From NCBI GenBank assembly GCA_008973525.1, contig WACJ01000274.1:372001-436000 (forward strand): a stretch of 64,000 nt of DNA, given 5' to 3'. This document shows, piece by piece, positions 48,482-59,839 of this stretch (positions within the stretch are counted from its first letter, which is position 1; each line of letters begins with the position of its first letter). Source of the stretch: Stenopsyche tienmushanensis. Its lineage: Eukaryota > Arthropoda > Insecta > Trichoptera > Stenopsychidae. The notes under the pieces were generated by a model that searched no databases, was not told the origin of the DNA, and worked only from the letters and a program-made list of their open reading frames with translations. A program made the position numbers and the translations under genes.

Positions 48482-49751
48482 TATCAGGTTAGTCCAAAAG
48501 TTCGTGCGCATTTTTGGGAAATTTTTAAATTGTATAAATAAAATACAATTTAACATTAGATTTCGAACCTGTCGAAATTTGTAGTCACTTGACTAATGTA
48601 TTAGTCGTTTTCCATTGATGTTTGCTTAATTTTCACAATGCGGATATATCCGTCATACCCACTTTGCATGGACTTTCGTCTTGACGGATATATCCGTCAT
48701 ATCCACTTAAGGGGTTAAAAATATTATGGAGTCAGAGCCACAATTAAAAGTGGATCAGATTTCAGAAAGGATGAATTCATCTTTTCAGCTTTTCGTCTTT
48801 TAAAGGAGATTGGGAAAGTATCCATGTTTGGAAAGTGGGCACCGCATGAGTAGGGGTCCAAATCGAATATTCAAATATTCGTAATATTTAAATATAGTTC
48901 ATTCGTAATAAATTCCAAGTAAATATAACTTATTTCAAATCATGAATGCATTTTTGTTTTCAAATCAGTCATCGCAGACTCGGGGAGAGAATGTTGTGTC
49001 AATTTCTTCTACTTGTTTTAGTGCCAATAAGAGATTTGTTAATTCCTAGAATTCCGTACTACTCAATTCTTACAAATTCAGCGAAATGTTCCTATTCCAA
49101 GAAATCTGCGTTTGACCATATGGACGCGGATTGACTCAATCCGCGAACACGAACCCAACAGGAGGTTCGAAATATCAGATATAGGTAAAAATTTAGCTCC
49201 AGTTTTGTCTTGTTAAAAACATATATGTATTAATATATAAAATATTCGAATAGTTCTAAAAATACACTTTTTAATGATTGGTGATTATGAACTATTAGAA
49301 CCATATAAAACTATTAATGCAGATCCAAAGTCGTTTAAACTTAGAATTGATTAAAAACGCCTACGATTGGTGAATATGAAGAATGATAACGCTAAAGTGC
49401 ATTCGGCTCGAACAACGCCGCAAAAAAACATTGAATTTAATTGGGAGCTTTCACTGCATCCTGCTTACTCCCCAGATATTACCACAAGTGATATTCACTT
49501 ATATAGTGCTTTAAATTTTTTTTGCCAGAGAAAAGCTTAAATTCTAAACAGGATATACAAAATGAACTTTCGAGTTTTTTTTACTCAAAACGCTTTCTAC
49601 GGCAATGGAATTAAAAAGCTACATGTGAGATGGCGAGAGATTGTAGATGGTGGAGGAAAATATATAATTAATTAAAATGTTAAATTGTGTTTTATTTACA
49701 CTATTTAAAATAGCTCCATAAATGCGCACGAACTTTTGGACTGACCTGATA
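48482..49751 (+). mobile_element. Mariner of a second type, decayed
   Basis: The element is 48484-49749 with TA at 48482-48483 and 49750-49751. The left end is TCAGGTTAGTCCAAAAGTTC and the right end, read backwards, TCAGGTCAGTCCAAAAGTTC, both followed by GTGCGCATTT. That is an inverted repeat of about 30 bases. The right third keeps transposase sequence around 49395-49560: NAKVHSARTTPQ, then NWELSLHPAYSPDITTSDIH, with the second (HDNA) and third catalytic aspartates still present, then LNSKQDIQNELSSFFYSKRF. After a frame change the WREIVD-type C-terminus follows. The N-terminal half is not recognisable and 49150-49370 appears rearranged. The ends differ from the TTAGGGTGTCCCATAA type at 40.4 kb, so two mariner families are present. 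Confidence 0.88.
48626..48718 (-). mobile_element. 93-bp TTAA mini-element nested in mariner
   Basis: TTAA at 48626-48629 and 48715-48718. On the minus strand it begins TTAACCCCTTAAGTGGATAT and contains two copies of the palindrome CGGATATATCCG (48685-48696 and 48641-48652), 44 bases apart, each accompanied by CCACTT and TCATA on the same side. It lies between the left inverted repeat and the coding remnant of the mariner, so it inserted later. It is essentially a single piggyBac-type terminus. Confidence 0.7.
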
Positions 49752-51530
49752 TATATTTCGATTGGCAACCTTAGTAAACTTGATCCTGGATTCTTATTAA
49801 CTCAGGTTTTAATTTAATCAATCAAAAACAATTTGGACGCTTGGAATTATTAATATATCCGATCTAACATCTTGATTCAGATTTATACCGATTTATTAGA
49901 TCTGTAAAGCGTATTATATACTGAGGATATTAATAAAGTCGTGTATGTACGCCTTTGAGTGACTGAATTTGGAATGATAATTAAAACATTGTTATATTAA
50001 CGCCATGGGAAACATTCGATAACTTAAAATTACAATGAGAGCAATTTTTCAGCAAGATGTGTGTTAGCATCGTTCATCATCTTCAGCGTTTGCATTTTGG
50101 ATGGTTTCAATTGTGTGTTTAAAAAATGTGGTTGAATTTTAGAACTCCTTTCAGCGGTTTTTATGTTAAATCTTATCTTAACGCCGGAGAAGTGCAAAAG
50201 AAAAAGGGCGATTTCACGTATTAACATACATAAAATACACAGACTTATAAGTGCCATATATTAAGGAGCTTTCTTTGTCGTGCTTCAACCGGATGCACTG
50301 GAAGCGTATTTTTATTCATTTTTTTTCTCCATTCTATTGTAGGTTGATTTATTTGCTGGCGCCGCAGCCAGGCATCCTGCCAACCACGCAGGAGATAGCA
50401 GTCCCTGAAGATGGACTGACTGCGATAATCCCTCACGCCAAATTTGGATTTATACACCCACTTACCGTATATTTACTATACAATTTCCTCAGAGTCGCGA
50501 CGGGGGACCGCACAGCTTTTTTCTTCTCGCATTTAAATGCAAATATACAGAGAGTTTGCCTTTTGTCTGTCACATAACTTATTCTGCGTAAAAATTTGAA
50601 AAGCTCTGCGCGTGAGCTTTCGGCGCTTCCATGCGCGAGCTTTCGATACCTTGGGAGTGACGCACTAGGGAAATTTTATCATTATACCATTAATCCGACT
50701 GCGGATTCAAACACCACTTATACGATTTCCTTCCACCTACATCCGTTACCCATGAATATATTTATGGGAAACGGAAATAAAGGCAACTACTCTCCGAACA
50801 ATGAACAATTCATGAAATCATATCGTAATTTATCTTCGACTATTTTAATGGAACATTACGTTCTAAATCATCCTGTTTTTACGCTGCCAATATAAATCCA
50901 ATAAATCAATACTGATTTTGAGATTTTTATACACAATAAAACATCGATTCAAATTAGACAATTATCAACATCGAGAGCAGAAAAATCGACACAATTTCGA
51001 TATAGCAATATATACTTCTCCACATTTGGATAGGCACAAAATTCACACTCAATTAGGCCATTAATCCAGAGAGTCCACAGAGTGGTCGATAATTAATGAC
51101 CACTTATCCACTTGCATAATCATGACCAGCCTTCGCGTTCAGCTAGGCGCGTGACTGTTTTTCCTTGTTCCACCTGTTCTCATGGATTGCTCAAACTGCC
51201 TCCTGTTCTAACCCTTTGTTTTATCAAGATGTGCCCCCGGGGGGATGTAATTACTGCATGTAACACCCCTAATGGGTCCCGGTACCCAGTTTCTTTTATT
51301 TATCCCTTATTATGTAGATACGAACACTTCTCGCCTGTTTGCCCATTGTTCTGCGAAGTAAATAACTTTCGCTCTACCCTCTTTACTATTATCGTAAACC
51401 GTGGATAGCGGCTACGGGGGTTTTCTTTAGTACCATAAGATTTTTTCGTCCTTGAGCAAATTTTATTCGTTTATTTTTTTGCAACGGGATTAATGGGTAT
51501 ATTAGCGAAAACCAAGAAAAAACAAGAAAT
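49752..51530. other. Non-coding stretch with GC-richer patches
   Basis: No supported gene. A patch at 50330-50470 has the dyad GGCGCCGCAGCCAGGC, and 51110-51420 has GTGCCCCCGGGGGGATG and GGGTCCCGGTACCCAG. Frames of about 100 codons here (50251-50577, 50596-50895, 51112-51408) are not recognisable as proteins and lie across these palindromes. Confidence 0.4.
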
Positions 51531-51759
51531 TCCGCATAACGATACGTTTTAATATAAAAACCCGTCTGCTTAAAAAATCCGCATTTTAGAACATGCTTTT
51601 GTGATAAAAAATCTAATGGTTTTTTTTTTCAATAATAAATAATTTTGATAATAAAAACTAAAATATTTTTGTTAGACCTCATAATGTTTAAAATACTTAA
51701 ACTTAACAAGAACATTGGACTGGATAAATGTGACAAAAAAGTTATTGTCAGATATACTC

Positions 51760-52270
51760 ATACCCCGTTTTATGCGGTAGATACATTCTTTAGAAACCCG
51801 TTTAAATAAAAATCGCGTAAAAAAGGCATAAAATATTGATGTCTTTAAATAAAAAAACGCGTAAATGAAGTTTTTGATTTCATATTAAATTTGAAGATTC
51901 GTTCTGAAAAATCCGCGTTAAGAAGATCCATAGTTAATCATATTATAAAAAAATATTCAAAATTTCTTAATCCTGATTTTCACTGCTGTCTTCGAAGGTT
52001 TCTTGGGATGTTTTCCAATTTCATTGCTGAATTTAGAGTGTCATCTAAATTTTTTGCAGTAAATAATGACGGTTCGGAAGATTCATCTTCACTTACATGA
52101 TCCGTTTCGGGTATTAAAATAAGAACATATAATTCCTCTTAGGATATAACGTCATCGGTTAATAATTCCTCGATATCCTTACATTACAAAACGCATCAAA
52201 ACAAAAAGAGAAATTCTAGACCGCGTTATAGTGAAACTGCGCAAAAAAATATCGCGTAATTTGGGGGACG
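51760..52270 (-). pseudogene. pogo/Tigger-like element, C-terminal remnant
   Basis: On the minus strand the segment 52120-51960 reads DHVSEDESSEPSLFTAKNLD, then DTLNSAMKLENIPRNLRR. An acidic tail followed by a helix of this sort resembles the end of pogo/Tigger (DDE_1, CENP-B-like) transposases. The flanks carry TATAACGCGG-like strings on the minus strand (CACTATAACGCGGTCTAG at about 52215; AACGCGGATTTTTCAG at about 51910; TACGCGTTTTT and TACGCGATTTT nearby), which are characteristic of pogo/Tigger terminal repeats. The catalytic domain is absent. The boundaries are approximate. Confidence 0.55.
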
Positions 52271-54113
52271 TGGAAAGAACAAAAAGGAAAATTTAATAAA
52301 TTTGGATATTTCGAATACAGACTATTTTCATTTGAATTAAATGGAGCAGATCATTGATAAGAATCATGCAGTTATGAACGCGCAACAGCTAGTTGATGCG
52401 GTCGACAATTAAATATGCCCATTTACTATCGAATTAAAGGGAGACAGCATAAAAAGATAGTTGGAAGAAGATCAAGCAATAAAGAAATAGCTTAACAAAA
52501 GTATTTATTTAAAAGCCTTTACACGGAAAGTGATTCCAACTGCGAGACTCTTATGACGGAGCCACTTTTTATGATTTTTTTTTTCTGTCTTTTCGGCACT
52601 GATTAAATAGCAATTTTGCTCTACGCTACAATATATTGTATTAAATTGTATTGTTATTAAATTTTCATATAGAGTTTTCATTCAACGAGCCAAATCACCC
52701 GCTTATATCAATATAGAAGCAGCTCTTATTACAGTGAGCACTTTATTTTAATCAGCAGTTGATTGGATATTATGTACTTACAGGGTTAACTCCCACGGGG
52801 GTGATATATTTTTCCAATTTATAAAAGGACTGTGCCGTCTTAATGATATTTAACGTCGGAAAATATCTTGATGATTGTAATATTATTCTCTGATGATTTT
52901 TCGAGTATGTTTATTGCATACATAACGCTTAAATAACAGGCTGGGAACTACATTTTCCTAGTCCAATTACGCAAATAATTTCTATATCGTTCGCCGAACG
53001 AATTGTTGCATGACTGGCAAAAAAAACAGAGCAATCATTCCAAATAGTCGCCAGGCACGAACATTAACTTTATTGCCATTAAAAATGTATGATCACAGAG
53101 CCATCATTAATCGCGCGATAAACTTTGTTCTGTATTTGATGTATTAAAAGGTACATAAAAATGCTTTAAAATTTAAAGCATAACGAACTAGGACAGGCGG
53201 TTTTTATTATTTCGAAACAGTTTCAAATGGTAATTGGCAAAGGACGTCATATTTCGAGCATAACCCGCTAGCTCGAAACAGAGACATAAATTCGGGCTAA
53301 TTGAATCATTCGCATATTTTTAATACTTGTACGGCTCAAATTGTTCGGAACGCATTTATTTATGCGCGCTTACGGGCGAAGGGGTTTTTTTCGCATGTTT
53401 TCGGGAGGAAAATTTTTTCGCCACAGGTCGGACATGTCGCCGGCATACAAAAGTGTAAAATATGTCCTGGCATTGTCCTGTTAACACGGAACCGTTCCGG
53501 GACATAATTGGCGGCGAATGCCGAAAAACACCCAAACACGAAAATGTGTGTTACAATTTCATTTTAATCACGCACCCGGGGCGTTTATATCACGCACTGC
53601 GCGATTCGCAAGTGGCGATATTAAAAGCTTGCGCCCGTGTCATATTATTTATAGCCTTAAATGTGTATATTTTCCGACGATGGCAATTAATCAAACGGTT
53701 GAACGAGTTTGCCAAACTCACTACATAAAACATAGTGGAATAAGGTGCAATAAAATGACATAATGGCGTTTCGAACTATCGGCGTTGGGTGCGTGCGAAA
53801 GTTTTGACCTATTCGAAATAGTTTTCAACGAGTTTTGTGCATTTCTTATGTATGCAAACAATATGCTGCCAATATATCATTAATAATACATGCGAACAAA
53901 ACATCTAAAGCATACTACTAACAATGATACAATTCAATTCACAGGGCTCATGAATAGAATTGACTCAAATTTAAGCAGAAAAATACATATAATACAAGCT
54001 TTTTAGCCAATGTTTTTATTTCCATGTTATCATCACTATGAAACTTTGATTGATATAAGTCTTACAATATGAATGAGACGCAAAGAGCAAAATATTTTAG
54101 CACGAAATCATAT
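52271..54113. other. Non-coding stretch with GC-richer patch
   Basis: No supported gene. The interval 53300-53830 is richer in G and C and in CpG (GCGCGCTTACGGGCGAAGG, GCACCCGGGGCGTTTATA) and includes a GCATAAA/TTTATG type of AT core. It may be regulatory. Overlapping frames there are not recognisable. Confidence 0.4.
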
Positions 54114-54590
54114 TTAACGCGTTCGTGGACACGTCTGCAATTACAGACGGATGTGCTAAATGTTTATTACGCTGGATATGTCTGCAAATATAGGCGCACA
54201 TTTATAAGTGTATTAACTTGCACCAATAACGATCTATCCATCGCCAGTTGTGTCCAAGTCACGATCTTATTATACCGATTACATATTGGAATTACATTAT
54301 GGTTATTATGTAACTGTAAATATATATATTTTAAAACAGATTCTGATTATGCATATGTTCCTTATTCTGATTTTGATTCCAAAGATTACTCTAGTGAACA
54401 TTCAGATATAGATAATAATGAAGTTGAAACCAATTTCAATGAATTTTACCTCCTAATCAAAATAATCCTCCTTCACAATGAAATGATGATTGGACACAGA
54501 CTCATTAAAAAATATCAGATTTTGGTTTTGATTCTGCATCTTCAGTTATAAAAAAAGTTAATGATGATACGCCTATAGAAAATGTTTAGA
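54114..54590 (+). pseudogene. piggyBac-like element, copy B, 5' part
   Basis: Begins TTAACGCGTTCGTGGACACG and the near-palindrome CGTCTGCAATTACAGACG (54132-54149), with a second related GTCTGCAAATATAGGCG about 47 bases on. It is collinear with copy A at 10.44-11.4 kb (minus), without that copy's insertion. The frame then gives the acidic YVPYSDFDSKDYSSEHSDI and DNNEVETNFNE, like piggyBac N-termini. The 160-codon frame at 54069-54551 starts outside the element and is not a genuine protein. Further on the frame shifts and gives PPNQNNPPSQ as in copy A. A mariner follows from about 54590. Confidence 0.6.
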
Positions 54591-55650
54591 AGTATTTGGA
54601 TTGGGAAAGTTAAAAATTTGTTGATAGAATGTATGTTTCCCATGTAATTAATTGTTTTAAAAAAAAGTTTAAGTGCTAATGATATAGTAAATGAAACTTT
54701 TATGGTTTATGGAAATGACTTACAAGTGTTCAGACAGTTCGCAGTTGGTTTAGACCTGAAAGACGATCTAATAATAGCCATGGTTGAAGAAAATCTGCGA
54801 TATACTATTCATAAAATAGCTAACAAGTTAGAAATTCGACGAACATCCGTACATGATCATCTGAAAAATTGGTCTACATCAATCGTTCAGATGTGTGGCT
54901 TCCTCATGAACTGACTGACTCAAATAAACTTAAGCGTATTTCAACATGCGATTTTCTTCTCCAACGATATAATAGCCAAACTTCTTTTAAGAAATTTGTT
55001 ACTGGAGATAACAGTTGGATACTCTATGAGAATATCCCACGTAAACGGTCTCAGACCAAGGGTACAGAAGCTTCAACTGTAGCTAAATCTGGCCTACATC
55101 CAAAAAAAGTTTTGCTATGCATTTGGTGGGACTGGAAGGGGGTAGTTTATTATGGGTACTTCAGCAAAGTGAAACAATCAATTCAATAAAATATTGTGTC
55201 CAACAAGACATTCTAAAGGATGCAATTACCCGAAAATGGCTAGAATTAGCGAACAGACGAGGCGTTGTTTTTACCACAATAGCGTCAGGCCTCATGTGTT
55301 TTTGTTCGTCAGAAATAAATTATTATCATTTGACTGGGATGTTTTAGCTCATCCTCTATATTCTCCAGACTTTGCCCCTTCAGATTATTATTTATTTCTT
55401 TCATTTAAAAATTCTTTACGTGATAAAAATTTTAATTCAAAAAATGACATAAAAATGTACCTTGATCAATATTTTGCCAAAAAACCTAGGAAATTTTGGC
55501 AAGAAAGCATTATGAAGCTTCTGAAGAGATGGAAAAAGGTAATAGAACAGAATGGATCATATGTTATTCAATAAATTTTGATGTAATACAAATTATTGTT
55601 TATTTTTTTTTTAATATGAAAACGAAAGAAACTTATGGGACACCCTAATA
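54591..55650 (+). pseudogene. Mariner transposase, nearly full but broken
   Basis: The most complete mariner in the window. Blocks in order: DRMYVSHVINCFKKKF, DIVNETFMVYGND, LKDDLIIAMVEENLRYTIH, IANKLEIRRTSVHDHLK, INRSDVWLPHELTDSNKLKR, TGDNSWILYENIPRKRSQTK, GLHPKKVLLCIWWDWKGVVY, ELANRRGVVF, FDWDVLAHPLYSPDFAPSDY and FWQESIMKLLKRWKKVIEQN, ending YVIQ and a stop at 55574. It needs several frame changes (about 54740, 54880, 55190, 55250). The first and third catalytic aspartates remain but the HQDNARPH box reads YHNSVRPH, so the second is lost. The right inverted repeat is at 55624-55648, with TA after it; the left repeat is doubtful near 54593. It is the same family as 40447-41844. Confidence 0.9.
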
Positions 55651-58481
55651 TCTGTCAAACCGCTGATAACAGCATGCTTTTTTACAAACTTTACAAAGAG
55701 TTTATAAGTCATTTTAAGCATAGAAATTCAATTGTGATGGTTTGAAGTCTCAATCGCGCATTGTTTGTGAGATCAAACATCTGAACTTGAAAAAAGCAGG
55801 TGTAACGTACCATGAAACGTTTCAATGGCACTGGCAGCATCGCGAAAAGCAATAATGGCGACCCGGAAACGAACAGCAACTTTCCCGGAAATGAATGAAG
55901 GTCCGAATTGAATAAAATTCGAAGTAAAGCGCAGAAAACTTATCCGTTTTGCTGAAAATGTCAACTAGTTTCATTCACTGTAAGCTGAAAAATAAACTTC
56001 ACTCGAAACCTTACAAGATCCAAATAATGCAACATCTTTCGGACAAGCAAAATAAAACATGACTTAAAAAAACACATTGAAATACTTGCTCAATGACCGG
56101 TTTCTTTCGAACAATTCAATAAGAATTAAAAACAGCGAGTGACCATGAAAAATAAAAGATTTGCTCTGATCATGATTTGAATCGTATCGACCTAATATTT
56201 GATATTCTATCAAGTCAATACAGTATAAATAGAAATAAATCATTTTGTAGAATATAAAATTAAACATATTTACGATCACACAATAGCATACAAGCATTGT
56301 CCCAATTCCTCCTCTAAAAATCACTGCAATTGAATTATAAATCCAGGCTTTCAATCCAATTTTTCCTGGATCAATTTTCAGATTGCATCGGGATTAAACC
56401 TTTTTCATTGTTATGAAATCATACATAACGTCTATTGGATGGAAATAAGGTTAATGAATAAGCATTTCAATATGCAAAATTAAAAATAATACGATGAAGA
56501 ACTTACTTTTGGCTGTCAAATTATGTGTACTGCTTTAACATTATCCTTTATTTGCAAGTAAAGTTGTTGTTATTTACCTGAAAAAATAAATAATTATATT
56601 ATAATATTGTAAATTGCACATAGATATTAGGTACAAGTTTAAAAAAATATTTTAAAAAATCATCATCAACCCAGCATATAAATAATGAAAGCACAATATT
56701 TAGATTAAAAAAAAACCTTATATGAAACAATTTAAGAATGACACTTTGGTAATATTTTACTTTAAATGAATTTATTGTAAACAGACGGCTGTAATAAGTA
56801 AAAAATAGACGTACACGTGGAAGAACACGACCTTGACAATATTCAATGGAACCACCCTGACACGAAGGAAATATCATCCCCCGATATCATCTGTCAATAC
56901 CTAATGTGCCCAATTTTCCAAAGCACGTATTTGTGTGCCGCCCTTACATTTTACAATATGAAGTATTCGTCGGCGTTGACAATTTTCAGCAAATCTCTTT
57001 GTACTTTCGAGAAATCGATGTTTTATTTCGCTCTCAAAGATCAATATTCCAGGACAGAATTTATATGGGTCTATTGAAACAACACAAGTTTATGTCTTAA
57101 ATTTTACGGTCAAACGAACGACGACGGCTACAAGGGATGTACGCTTGCAAAATGGGACTTCATGTCATAAAGTGATGTTATTTTAATACTTTCATGAAAT
57201 ATTTATGCGCATATCGTAGATGGTTTAATATGAAACATATATGAGTTTCAGATCGAACTGCGATTGTTATAGAGTTCGATTGTTGTCAGCATCGATATTC
57301 CCCTGATTGATTTTTGGTCGCTCATCTGTAATTTACGGTGGAATTTTGCGGCTTAAAAAATATGAAATGAAATGCTAAAAAAAGCTATCAATAGCGAGCC
57401 ATTTGGTAGCAAGATGAGCATTTCTATATTTTCGGCGGATGCAGTTTCCATACGATTTAAGAGATTCGAAAAGCAAATTACTCGAAGCTTCTCCGCAATC
57501 TCCGAGTTTCGATTTTAGCAATGCAGATTCGGCAGTGCCAAAGGAATTAAAATACGTGTGTTTATTTTATTTCCGGTCACAAGGCGTCTCCATTCCAGAA
57601 TTTACATAGCCATAGTTCATCGGGATGATGTGGAAGTTTCCGTGTGAAGGAAGAGAAATTTTAATTTAATTCCGCAAAACGGTCTACTTTAATCTAGCAC
57701 GGTGTGTAGAGTTTTCCCGACATTTTCCTTTTTTTTCCTTTTGCGAGCCAGGCAGGCGGTGCTCGTTAATTTTATCTAGCGGTCCTTCTAAATTATGGAC
57801 ACAGCCTGGAACCATTGCGTCTGACTAATTTTCTACCGCGTTTTTTCACTGCATTATATGATCCCCTTAAAAATATACGGGGTGAAGGAAGACGACAAAA
57901 ATGAAATTAAATGATGACTTTCGAGAAAAACTCTTTCGCTTTTATGAGAATTAAACTTAAACCATCCGACGATTCAAATAATTCAGCACGTATGTGAAAA
58001 ATAATCCATCTACTAACCACCTCTTTTTAATTACGTAATCAGTTCTCGCGTATGTAATTATGACTATACGTGTTAAAGTGATGTTAAAGGATGAAGCTTT
58101 AATTAAAAATAACATATTTTTTTGTTAATGAATCATTATATATAAATTAATATTAACGAATCCAAATATAAAGCAAAAATTGATAAACTATTTTTTCAAA
58201 ATAGCTTGAGTTATAGGTTTGCTAGATAAGATGGAATCAAGTAGTGATTTTAAAAAATTCCGTATTTTGGAAGCATATAACATATCACAAATCCACTATA
58301 CCAACTGCTTTGAATATCATATAATACCGATGATAACAGGGTACATTATTACAATAAAAAAACTATGTAAACATTGAAATTCAAATATAATAAAGCTGGC
58401 AAAAATCAATTATTCGGTGTCAATGTAAGATCTTTCAAGCACACAGATGATACAATATAATCTAAGAATAAAGGGAAGTTC
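55651..58481. other. Non-coding stretch, no gene seen
   Basis: No supported gene. A GC-richer patch around 57640-57860 (GCGAGCCAGGCAGGCGGTGC) is a weak regulatory candidate. The continuation of piggyBac copy B beyond the mariner could not be recognised. Confidence 0.4.
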
Positions 58482-59285
58482 TTAACTCTTTGCGGTCCTA
58501 TGTCGAGTCTGACTCGACATCGATTTTATTCCGGTGTGTCCTATGTCGAGTATGACTCGACATTTTTTTCTACTTTTTTTCCACTCAGATTTAAAATCAA
58601 GTGATTTTTTTGCGTATCGTGTTTAGGACAGTATTACACAGTAGATCCTTCACAGTGTTTCGCCTACCTCTTAGAGATACAAACGAAAGAGCATCTTAGA
58701 TTCTGATTCAGATGAAGAAATGAGTGTTTCTGTTCGAGCACCACGAACCTTCAGGGTATACAACAGCAACGATGAATCAGATTTCCGATCAAATTCATCT
58801 CTTCCAATTGTCGATACTACACCATTAGTTACCACGAGAAGAAACGAGAGATCAGTACGTTTCATCAAATTTTTTAATCCGGAAAACCCTGAAATGGCGG
58901 AGAAAGCTGTTTTTCTGAGATTTTGAGGTATCCATAATCAATGCCTACATTTTGCACAAAAATGTGCCATTAAAAAAGAAAAGAAGCCGATGAAACACAA
59001 AAAAATCGTACGGAATTATTATTGAGTCTCATTGGTGATTTTAGAGACCCAAATAAAAAACCAGGATGAGTATCCATTACGGACAAGGAGCAAAGACTAG
59101 AAAATATGCCTCATTTCATTTCTGCCAGTCCGGAGGGGAAACATAAAGATTATCTAGTATTTTCCAATAGGAAAATTTCAGGTGGGAGGAAGGAGACAAA
59201 CTATATTTGTGTGACATCAGAAATCAGAAATATCAGAAAGCCAAGTGTGGAAGAATAAGATTATTTGGAAAGGTACTAGTGGAGA
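58482..59285 (+). pseudogene. piggyBac-like element, N- and C-terminal remnants
   Basis: Begins TTAACTCTTTGCGGTCCT and two 21-bp palindromes (58500-58520, 58543-58563; arms ATGTCGAGT and ACTCGACAT), 43 bases apart. From 58700 it encodes an acidic N-terminus: LDSDSDEEMSVSVRAPRTF, later NSNDESDF and KFFNPENPEMAEKAVF. After a stop at 58924-58926 the sequence jumps to what looks like the C-terminal part: NAYILHKNVPLKKK, then in another frame TELLLSLIGDFRDPNK, EQRLENMPHFI and GRKETNYICV. The last corresponds to the cysteine-rich domain of piggyBac transposases, with most cysteines lost (DYLVFS where C-x2-C is expected). The catalytic core is deleted. The 3' TTAA is not identified. Confidence 0.78.
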
Positions 59286-59469
59286 GAATCTATGAGTGAG
59301 TAGCGAAATTATCATTGTTTATAAATTATAATTTGATTATTGTTGCAAATTAAATCACTCATGGGCGTCCCTGCACGACTTTATCAATCGGCTCAGCATT
59401 TATTTTTTCAAATCCAGGAAATCAGGGTAAACCTGGATCGAGACTCCGAATATTTCCGATCTCCCAAAT

Positions 59470-59558
59470 TCGTTGGTACGTTGAAAATATTTTCCACAAT
59501 CTGGATTTGAGCCCGAACCTTTACAATACGAGTCCAGGATCTAAGCCACTATGCCAAC
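59470..59558 (-). repeat. tRNA-derived SINE, copy 1
   Basis: Read on the minus strand from 59558: GTTGGCATAGTGGCTTAGAT, then CCTGGACTCGTATTGTAAAG and GGTTCGGGCTCAAATCC (59503-59519). The first part matches an RNA polymerase III A box in a tRNA-like head and the last a B box. It continues CAGATTGTGGAAAATATTTT. A cloverleaf-like arrangement is present but the acceptor stem does not close, and the same head recurs at 59.8 kb. This is therefore a SINE and not a tRNA gene. The 3' end of the body is not defined. Confidence 0.65.
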
Positions 59559-59751
59559 ACTTATATTCTATAAATTATAAAATATGTTTTATCGCGCAAT
59601 CAACAGTTTAAAAACTATTGCTATGTTTACATATTTCTATAAAGTGAGATATCCTAAACATTTTTTCCAAAATTATTTAGAAATGATTTACTAGTTACAG
59701 TACAGTTTCGTTAGGTAAAAGACAATGCTATGCGTAATCCGACGGGAATGA

Positions 59752-59829
59752 GTTAAAATATTTTTCCATAATCTGAACTCCAACTTGAATCTTAATAATT
59801 AGAGGATTATGATCTAATCCACTATGCCT
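59752..59829 (-). repeat. tRNA-derived SINE, copy 2
   Basis: On the minus strand it reads TAGGCATAGTGGATTAGATC at the head, a diverged B-box region (AGATTCAAGTTGGAGTTCAG) and then ATTATGGAAAAATATTTTAA, parallel to copy 1 over its whole length. It is in the same orientation, about 270 bases away, and more diverged. Confidence 0.6.
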
Positions 59830-59839
59830 AAAATGAATG

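Noticed and set aside
54069..54551. 160-codon plus-strand frame as an intact gene
   Set aside because: It begins upstream of the TTAA edge of a piggyBac-like element and shifts out of the true frame; only the middle acidic part is real.
59470..59558. tRNA gene
   Set aside because: A and B boxes are present but the acceptor stem is not closed and the same head is repeated at 59.8 kb; better explained as a SINE.
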